This document shows positions 56,287 through 64,000 of a DNA stretch of 64,000 nt, piece by piece. The stretch spans positions 165,373 through 229,372 of the forward strand of contig QXCR01000033.1 in NCBI GenBank assembly GCA_004380135.1, in the 5' to 3' direction. The translations under genes and the position numbers were made by a program. The notes beneath the pieces were generated by a model. The model worked only from the letters and a program-made list of their open reading frames with translations, made no database searches and had not been told where the DNA came from. This DNA comes from Stemphylium vesicarium. Taxonomy: Eukaryota; Ascomycota; Dothideomycetes; Pleosporales; Pleosporaceae. Numbering within the stretch: position 1 is the first letter of the stretch; each line of letters opens with the position of its first letter.

Positions 56287-59200
56287 TTATCGTCGGAACT
56301 GACTCTGGTGCTGTTGGTGTGCGTACTTGGCTGCTTGCTGAGCCTGGTCAAAGCTTGCACCGTAAGCCTGTGTTGGCGCCGGTTGTTGTTGCTGTTGCTG
56401 TCCCATGTTGCCATAGCCTTGAGGCGATGGTTGGGGGAAGTACTGGCCTTGCGACATCTGTCCTGTGGGTGTGCCCCAGGTACCAGGCATCTGCATCTGT
56501 GGTGTCGATGGCTGTTGAGGGAAATATTGTTGTTGCTGTTGGTACATTGGATGCATCTGGCTCGGTGTAGAGTACGCCATGCCGGCTGATGCTGATGGTG
56601 TCCCGGGACCTGTTGGCATACCCATAACGCTGGGAGTACCCATCATGCTAGGCGCGCCCATGACGCTTGGCGCACCCATACCGCTTGGTGTTCCCATCAT
56701 GCTTGGTGCATAGGTACTTTGCGCCATGGCATATTGCTGCTGCATCTGTTGGTGCATTTGTTGTTGCATCATCGCCTGCTGACGCTGCTGAGCCTCCATC
56801 ATTTGGCGTTGCTGAGTTTGGAAGGTGCGTCTGTCAATCTCGGTTTGCATGGCTGGCGAGTAACTCTGACGATTAACCTTTTGGGCGGCTTTCTCTTTTT
56901 CGCGGTGGTCAATGTACCCAGTGAGCCCTGTAGGTGCTTGCTTCTGGATCTTCTTGGGTGTCTGTGAAAGATCAAGAAGAGGAGTGTTCGTCATCCGCGC
57001 CACCTGTTCCTGTTCACGAGCCGACAAAGTCGTGGGTCGTTGATCAAGTAGCACATCGGCACCACGGCTCAGTGGGCGACTGGGTGGGTGCCCAATTCCA
57101 GGAGATCCTTGAGGAGACCGCTGGATTTGGCTCCAGTCTCCAGAGTGGGTGCGACCGAAAGGCGGAGGGGTATGCGACTTGCTCCTACCATGTCCGTACA
57201 TCATGGGCAGCTGTTGAGAGGCACGATGCATTACCCATTCTTCGGGGTCTAGCCTTTGTCTATCCGGCTGATGGGGAGAAGCCATGGCAGGTTGCCACGC
57301 CACCTGGCGCGACTCTTGAACCTGGGGAGAATTCGAACCACTACGCACATGCAAGGGTGCATTTGGGGTACTAGGTCCGGAAATGTATGACAATCGATTC
57401 TGCTCGTTCGGCGTGGTAACAAGGTTTTCTTTCGATTGGGAAGCGCCATCGTGCAACATTTGCGTCATAGTCCCGCTGGTGCCTGGGCGCTTTTCATTGA
57501 AATCCAAAGCATAGGTTGGACCAAAGTCGATGCTCGGCACTTCGGCTGGCGCTTTAGCTGGGTCCAATACAGATTGATATCCACGCGGCTCGTCATCTGA
57601 GGGGGCCTTGACGTTCGGATCTCCAATAAAGGTCAACACGCCACTTCTAGGGCGATCTTCCCGCCTTTGGGGAAGCCTACGTGGCGGGGGCTCGGGCTCT
57701 TCTTCAATAATGCTAGCGTAGTCTGGTGTAGACGTAGATACAGCGTCGTCATCGTAACGGCTGCTTGAGGCACTTGGCTGACGGACCAAAGTTGTGTGCG
57801 TGATGTTGAGAGCGTCGAGTGCTTCGGGGTCAATCACGTCGTTTCGTAAACTGTCGAGTCTTGAGCTAGTGGTCGAGGAATTGTCATCCTCTTGCGAGGC
57901 GAGGGGAGACGGACCTGGTACTGGTTTACGGGGGATATTGCCATTTTCAGGATGCGGACGGAAAGGGAGCTCTTGGGATTGCTGCGGTAACTCACTATGT
58001 TCTGGGACCGGTGGAGCAGAAGGTTGGTAGCCACCTGGTGAGTCGACGAATTCCGAATGCTCGACGTAAGGCGACGCCGGGATGGTAGAGAGACGATACC
58101 CGGAGTTTTGATTTGTCGGAGGCGGTCTTGAATTGACACCAAGGAACATTGAATGTCCTTGCTCACCGTATTCGCCGCTTCGCCTACTCTGGATGGTGTC
58201 CTGACCTCTCCACGCAGCTGCTGCACTAGAGTTAGCTACACCAGGCTGCAATGGCGAGTGAGCGGCATCGGCCATTTGCTGAAGCGTGGCAGAGTCGACT
58301 GCAGGGTTTGGCTTCATCGTGGGCATGTTGGGGCGGATGGGTGGCTTCTGGTAGGCAGCATGCTCCTGGGTTGGTGGGAGATCGACGTAACCCTGGGGCG
58401 GGGCAGCCAGGTCTGCGGGGGGTGACGGCAGATTCTGTGGTTCCTTAAGCGGACTCTCATCGTAATCAGAGCTGTCATAAGGCTGCACAGCTCCATTTTC
58501 AGGAGTCTCGTTGAACACACGATGCTCAGGCGGCGTCGGCGCACGTTCATCTTCGGACACCGCCTGACCAGGCACGAACCTTGATGGTGTCGTCTGGTTG
58601 CGACCATTGACTTGCTCAGATACAGAACGCTGGTGGCGCGGTGTACCAAATGGGTTTGTGGCTGGTGCTGTTCCAACACGACGCGGCGCTTGCACTTCGA
58701 GGTCCGGGAACTTCCTTGTGGGTGACGATTGCCGCGTGGAGGGGCTGGAGCGAATAGAGCCCTGGTCCTCGAAACGCAAGCCGCGAGGGGTAAAGCCTGC
58801 GCGGCTGACAGTGTTTCTGCGGCTAGCGCGACTGTAGATTGAGTCTGAATCAGGTCCTGAAGCGATCATGCGCGTCGATGTCAGGTCCTTCAGCTGCTTT
58901 CTCCACTGACGCTCCGACCATTTGTCGCTCCCCTCTGTATTGATCAAGCCCACTACATCCCACATCTCCAAGTATCCATAGCGGCGGTCCGAAGGCATGG
59001 CAAACATCAATCCTCGGGTATCCAAAACATCCGCAATCAGTTTCTTAGGCCGTCCATATAGAGAGAAGGTGTCGAAGACTGGGAAAAGATACTGGAGCAT
59101 AATCTCAAATCCTGAAATAGCGGGGCGCGTTTCCGGCATGACGAAAACGAACCCCTCGGTGGTGCTCTCAGGGGTTGAGTGCACTGTGATCTTGCCCTCA

Positions 59201-60363
59201 ATCTTGACTAGAGTGGATTGGTCGATGAGCGGCTTTGATTGTGGGTAGATAGCGTAGCAGGCGTAAGCGTCCTTGACTGTAGCAATGGCCTTGGTCTTCT
59301 TGGTGACCTTCTTGGTCTCGTAAAACTTTATATCGCCCTTCAATATTGGCGGTCGCTCGTAAACGCTGCCCTTCTTCTGCATCTTCTGTAGTTTGGCAAA
59401 CTCCTTCTCGTCGGGTGGAGACACGACACACCAGCAGCGGCGCCACGGGGTACCTGCGCCAAATCGAACGCGGACCCAGTCTTCGTACTTTGCGCACTGT
59501 CGATCTAGTATCATGCGGATGTTGTTGAGTGTCTTGCCCTTGCCTGCAATCAATGCGCCAGTGTATGCTTCTGAAAGTGTGGTATGTTCGTACATGGCCA
59601 GGCGGATGCCGGCGGTCCATTGCGTAAGCGGGTGGTAGGAATCGAAATGGAAAAGGTACTTGTTACTCGCAGCCGTGGAGACGCTGAGGATGTTGTCAAG
59701 CTTCTTGCCATCTTTCAGTGTCATGGAGGGGATCTAGGCGGATTAGTGATGTCACGACAAGGGCGGGTGTGGGCTTACCATGTGAATAGCGGCATCCGTG
59801 AGGTTGATAAAGGTCGGTATCACCTCAGCGTCGCCGCCAGCTTGGTCGAGCGCGCTCGCATCCCACAGCGACATGATGGTGCCTACAAGCTGAACAAAGT
59901 ATTCCTGCCATCTCCGGTCCGGAGCGGGACGGCCGCCTGCATCTCGTCAGTATCACAAACCACACATTGTAGACAGGGCTGGCGTACGATAATCGGTGTC
60001 GTGGAACTTGAGGAAGTAGCCCTCCTGGTACAGCTTGTTCGAATGGCTGTTCAGAAACGTGAAGATGCGTTGCAGCTCAGGTAGCGTGTCCTGGCTTACC
60101 TCCATGACTGGCGGTTGGTATGTCTGGATCATGGACATGGGGCGCACGGAGGCGCGGGAGTCGCTGCGCTCGCGCTGGGTGGCGGCTCGAGAAGGCGGAC
60201 GCTCGTTGTTGAACGTCTCCAGGGCCGTCGCCGACTGTGCGTAGTTGGTTGCGGGCTGCTTGGTCGAGGGAGAGGGCGGAGCGGGGGACGCGGGGCCCGG
60301 CGAGGTCCCAGCAGACGGAGGATTCTTCTGCAGGGTGTTGGGTACACCACCCCATTGTGACAT
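56287..60363 (-). CDS. PH-domain protein, Caf120/Skg3-like
   Basis: Three exons: 59988-60363, 59779-59936 and 56287-59733, with introns of 51 and 45 nt; predicted 1326 aa. The N-terminus is Pro/Ser-rich, then comes a conserved block (LPELQRIFTFLNSHSNKLYQ, RRWQEYFVQLVGTIMSLWDA), the split PH-like part found in yeast Caf120 and Skg3, with TLSEAYTGALIAGKGKTLNN and WVRVRFGAGTPWRRCWCVV. Residues of about 520-1150 are low-complexity, and the C-terminus has Gln runs and a repeated Met-Gly-x-Pro-Ser unit (56600-56720). Caf120 is a CCR4-NOT associated factor; Skg3 relates to cell-wall integrity and polarity, so localisation to sites of growth is likely. In-frame starts upstream (as far as about 60420) cannot be excluded. 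Confidence 0.85.
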
Positions 60364-62041
60364 GAAAGAGAGGACTGTGAAGGGACGAGCCGGGCGCAAC
60401 ATTAGTGACTGTTTCTCCAAAAAAAAAGTGACACGGTAGGCAAACTAAGGAGGGAAGACATGATGCAATCAAGGGCATTATTTACCTCTCTTTGGACGGC
60501 CCATGGTAGCGACGAGCGGGAGGGTTCAGATATGGATGGAAGCTATCTCCTCGTTGCGATACACGGTGCAGGTGCTCTACGGCGCGTGCAATGTCGCTGG
60601 TACTGGACCAGGCGCGCAAGCCACAGGAACACGGTAGGGTGGAAGATACAGTGCAGGGACGGGAGGGATCTGGGGAACGAGCGACGGGAGCACAGAGGGG
60701 GGTTGCAGTGTGCAGAGTGCAGAGTATGGGGAGGGAGGACTACAAGAACTACAAGGAGCAAAAGAGCGGTAGATGTAGTACGTATACCGGAGGCGCGCGG
60801 TCGAGTTAGACTTGTGGAGGAATTTCTAGGCGCATAGCAGGGATCGCTAGGCCTATGACGCGGAAGGGTTCAGAGATCGGCCAGAATGCGCCGTCTTGTC
60901 GACATGGATCCAATGCGGCGAAACAGAGTCTGGAAATGCGCCTTCTGCGCGTCGTGTGGCCGTCTGGCTCTGTTCCTGTGCAAACTGAAGCACCTTTCAC
61001 AACCACAGCCCATGGGCCCATGTGCGCGCATCCGGATTCCAAATCCAGCACTTCGTCCGGCCGTGATAATGGCCACGGCCCACAAGCTTATTCATTGGTT
61101 CAATGTCGTATTCCAGCGCACCGAGAGAGCCCGTGCTAGACTAAATTGGCGGCTGCCCACTTGTGCTCGGCCATCCGGCACCGCTGTCTTCTGTTCTGGG
61201 TAATGATGATGGAGTGGCAGTGCAGCTTGGCCATATTTGTTTTACGGGCAGGGCGGCCGGAATGCGGCTCGCAGAATCTGGGGTATTCTTCGGACGGAGC
61301 TGTCAGCTGCATCCCACTGTGCATACTCACATATAACCCCAGCCGAACATCCGCTCCAGTTCATCGTTGCTCGTTGCTCGTTGCTCGTTGCTCGTTCCTC
61401 GTACAACCTGTGGCCTGCAAGGCGCGCGGGGAATCAGCAACATCGAGATCATGACATGGGCGAGGAGCATCATCACCAACGCCTTGTGGCAACGGGCCTA
61501 ACGCCCCCTATACTTGCAGCCACGACTAGTCTTGAACAAGTTTTGAGTTCATACATGTCTTCGCGGCATGCGATCAATCCCTTTATCAAGAAATGCTATG
61601 CCATGGTGACGATGTGATATTATGACATGCTTGGAAGACATCTCCCAACTCAGGGCCCTGGGTGAAAGCGGCATGTCAAAACACGTGACATATTGCTTCC
61701 GGTCTAGCCTTCCCACAGCCTCGGTAATACCCGACATTCCGACAGCTGACAACGCGTCGGCTGCTCCACTTGGAAACAACGCGTCTTTCCAGCCCTCGCC
61801 CGCCGATATTCGTTATCGCAACAAAAGTCTACTCTCCCGTGCGCTCATCGCCTTAGTGTCTAGGTGTCGCACGAGTGTGAAACATCGGTTCCCACGTTAC
61901 AGTTGGTTTTTTTCCGCGTTGCCATCGCGCACGACCCAGAAGCTCGAAGAGTCACCACCACCGTCACTACCGATAATTACCACTGCTCGCCCGCGACTTT
62001 CTACCCATCCCTCGCTCGATTCCAACCTCGAACTTTCCGCA
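60364..62041. other. Intergenic region of about 1.7 kb
   Basis: Between the divergent Caf120-like and BAH-PHD genes, holding both promoters. It contains a heptamer tandem repeat at 61365-61399. A frame in phase with the BAH-PHD gene is open from 61622, but the sequence before 62042 is not protein-like and the ATG at 62042 has the better context. Confidence 0.4.
61365..61399. repeat. CGTTGCT heptamer tandem repeat
   Basis: Four perfect copies of CGTTGCT followed by one changed copy (CGTTCCT), upstream of the BAH-PHD gene. Confidence 0.9.
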
Positions 62042-63893
62042 ATGGCGCGCAAACGCAAATCCCCCGACGAATCCCCCGCCCAAAATGGGTCAGCGCCCTC
62101 GCCAGACAGTGCGAAAAAACGTGTCGCTAAGAAACGAAAGGTCGACTGGTCTGCAATCGATGAATTTGAGGGTTTCACCATCAGCCCTGTGAATGTCAAG
62201 ACACCGAAGAAGCCGACCAAAGCCGTTGGAAAGAAACAAAAAACTAGCGCGGCGGGGACAAACATAAATTACCCTGGTCAATATGCGCCTTTGGACGCCG
62301 ACGTCATACAGCCAAATCCGTATCCAGAAGCCGAGCTCAGCGAGGTGCATGTGAAAATCTCGCCCGCACTGCACTGGGAGAGTACAAATCGCTACAGAAA
62401 GTTTACGAGTAAGCAAAACTACTGTCCCGCACTTCGTGAAGAACCACGCTAACCTAAGCTTTAGTTAACAGCGAGGAGTTCCAAGTCGGCCAGGTAGTCT
62501 TCGTCAAAAACAGCGAAGGCGCAAAAGACAATAACTCACCCGATGCACTACAAGGCTGGCTAGCCAAAGTCCTCGAAGTCCGCGCCGGCGACGCTTCTCA
62601 TGTCTATCTCAGAGTATTCTGGGCATACCGGCCAGAAGACCTGCCAGGCGGCCGACAACCTCACCACGGTAGCGGTGAAGTGATTATCAGCAACCACATG
62701 GACATTATCGAGGCCTTAACTGTGCAGTCGACTGCGGATGTCATGTATTGGAACGACGATCCAGATAGTTTGCCATTACCAGCAGATCAGCTTTTCTTCA
62801 GACAAAGTTTCGATATTACCAAGAAGGCCAAGCCTCTTAGTGCAAGTACATCGCTTTATGGGTGCTTGACAACTTACTGATTACTCAACAGAAGCTGAAC
62901 AAGTACTGCGTCGACAAGCAACCCATCAACCCTGAAGAACTATTGGTTCAATGTTCACACTGCTCGGAATGGCTTCATGCGCATTGCCTCGAAGAGCAAG
63001 CGATTGCGAACGCAGCTGCAGAACACAAGATTATCTCGCCGCCACCGAAGAAGAGGGGTCGGCCCAGCAAAGCAGCAAAAGCGAATGGCGACGACCCGGC
63101 TTCGAAGTCTGGCTTTGCCGCCGAGCTAAGTACATCAGATACTAGCAACCTTCGCCTTACCGTCACAGACAACAGGCCATTCGAGAAGAAGCGACAATGG
63201 AACGTCGATATAACGTGCCTGATGTGCGATAAGGTCGTTGAGAAAGCCGAAGATGCCTCGCAACCTTCAAGCGCCAAGACCTCAACTGCCAACACGCGCG
63301 GTGGAGCAGTCAACGACGAGACGGATGCAAATGGCACAACTGCTGGCGTCCAGGAAATGGAAGATGCAGTCTCCAGAGAGAGCGAGAGGGACTCTGTGAT
63401 TGGCACTCAAGACCCAGGAGAGGACGCACAGACGACGAGCGCCCAAGCAGAGGATGCAACAACGTCCACATCACCAGCCACAGCTGAGAAGCAGGGTGAG
63501 ACCGTCGAACCATCTTCCACCGACTAAGCAAACTAAGTTTTATGACCAGCGCCAAGAGGAAGAGGTCGCCCGCCCGGATCCACAAAGAAGAGAAGACGCG
63601 CAAAGAGTTCGATTCCACCACCCCCAGCACAAGATACAAGCACATTTACTCCTAAAGAACAAGGAACCGAAGACATGGGGGCGGAAGTGCAACAACACCA
63701 AGTTCCTCCACAACCCTTGCAGGAAAAATCGCCAAACGCAGCAATCACGTCGACGGCGCCAGCAAAGATATCCATGTTCGATCCTGTCAGAGATGCCGTC
63801 TTGACTTTTACCCCTGCCGCGGCACCTTTTGGCCTGAGATTCTTAAGAGCGGGGATAAGATGCTGGACCGCTTTCCTAATCTCGAGTCACTAA
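62042..63893 (+). CDS. BAH and PHD domain chromatin protein (3' end uncertain)
   Basis: Probable exons: 62042-62408, 62465-62841, 62892-63495 and 63550-63893; up to 563 aa. Introns 1 and 3 are GT-AG. Intron 2 (62842-62891) begins GCAAGT, and only this GC donor keeps the frame, giving KKAKPLS then KLNKYCVDKQP. The basic N-terminus (MARKRKSPDES, KKRVAKKRKVDW) is a likely nuclear signal. The BAH domain is at about 125-245 (QVGQVVFVKNSEG, WLAKVLEVRAG, VYLRVFWAYRPEDLPGG, EVIISNHMDIIEAL). The PHD finger follows (CVDKQPINPEELLVQCSHCSEWLHAHC, then ITCLMC after a linker). An AT-hook-like basic stretch (RGRGRPPGSTKKRRR) follows the last intron. Such proteins read histone methyl marks. The final part could be spliced differently because another frame is also open to the window end. 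Confidence 0.82.
62842..62891 (+). other. GC-AG intron in the BAH-PHD gene
   Basis: 50 nt, GCAAGT donor, CTGAT branch-like word, CAACAG acceptor. The two GT donors close by (62838 and 62846) both give the wrong frame for the PHD finger, whereas GC keeps it. Confidence 0.8.
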
Positions 63894-64000
63894 CCTTTTC
63901 GTTGAAACCGCCGCGGCATGGTGAGTACTGGAGACCGGATTTCTTCGCTGTGGGAAATAAGACGAGGGAGCAGCGCGTGGGGATTGTGGCGACTTGGATG
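63654..64000 (+). other. Second open frame at the right edge, possible other gene or exon (partial)
   Basis: In the frame with codons starting at positions such as 63830 and 63836, the sequence is open from about 63654 to the window end. It reads VRSCQRCRLDFYPCRGTFWP, then a segment like FPNLESLTFSLKPPRHGEYW. The latter looks like leucine-rich sequence of F-box-type proteins. It overlaps the last exon of the BAH-PHD model, so one of the two models is wrong past about 63800, or the gene is spliced into this frame. Without the following sequence I cannot decide. Confidence 0.3.

Noticed and set aside
61622..62041. N-terminal extension of the BAH-PHD frame
   Set aside because: The sequence is not protein-like, and the ATG at 62042 starts the basic nuclear segment.

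Overview
This window is nuclear DNA of a filamentous ascomycete, most likely a dothideomycete of the Pleosporales type. Genes are dense, lie on both strands, and are broken by short introns (about 45-135 nt) with GTANGT-like donors, CTAAC-like branch sites and YAG acceptors. The gene set includes a 396-residue eIF4A, a kinesin-3, Bub2, a Caf120-like PH protein, hydantoinase-DUF917, NCS1 permease and EthD proteins. There are no bacterial operons and I found no intact transposon. I resolved exon structures by reading both strands and requiring the reading frame to hold across canonical splice sites. The taxonomic call is inference from protein and intron style. | Layout, left to right: tail of a mitochondrial carrier (2-205); hydantoinase/oxoprolinase-DUF917 (minus) divergent from an NCS1 permease (plus), a likely uptake-and-ring-opening pair; a multi-pass membrane protein with a large glycosylated loop (6.3-8.3 kb); kinesin-3 (minus, 9.2-14.2 kb) divergent from Trm5 (plus); a MutL-family mismatch-repair pseudogene (minus, 16.3-19.8 kb) divergent from an Ada-type/AraC-type protein (plus, 20.4-21.2 kb). 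| From 21 to 36 kb genes are sparser and accessory: an NTF2/SnoaL-like protein, an unknown two-exon protein, phenolic acid decarboxylase, isochorismatase-like hydrolase, an APH-type phosphotransferase, and a TDT/SLAC1 transporter with a Gln-rich tail. | From 36 to 44 kb is a housekeeping block: Nudix hydrolase, eIF4A, F-box/JmjC protein, Bub2. Then come a decayed DUF6604-like gene (44.5-47.2 kb), a secreted multicopper oxidase (47.4-49.3 kb), a 2.8 kb gap, an F-box-like protein, a SAP-like protein, an EthD protein, a Caf120/Skg3-like PH protein and, at the right edge, a BAH-PHD chromatin protein with a GC-AG intron. | The most notable points are: two long genes broken by in-frame TAG/TGA codons and single-base frameshifts (all stops explicable as C-to-T changes, four of the five CAG or CAA to TAG, which is RIP-like); a fungal Ada-type protein that keeps the zinc/methyl-acceptor cysteines and one helix-turn-helix but has an acidic tail in place of the methyltransferase; the hydantoinase/permease divergent pair; and the GC-AG intron of the BAH-PHD gene. 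I found no clear evidence of a wholly new multi-gene system.
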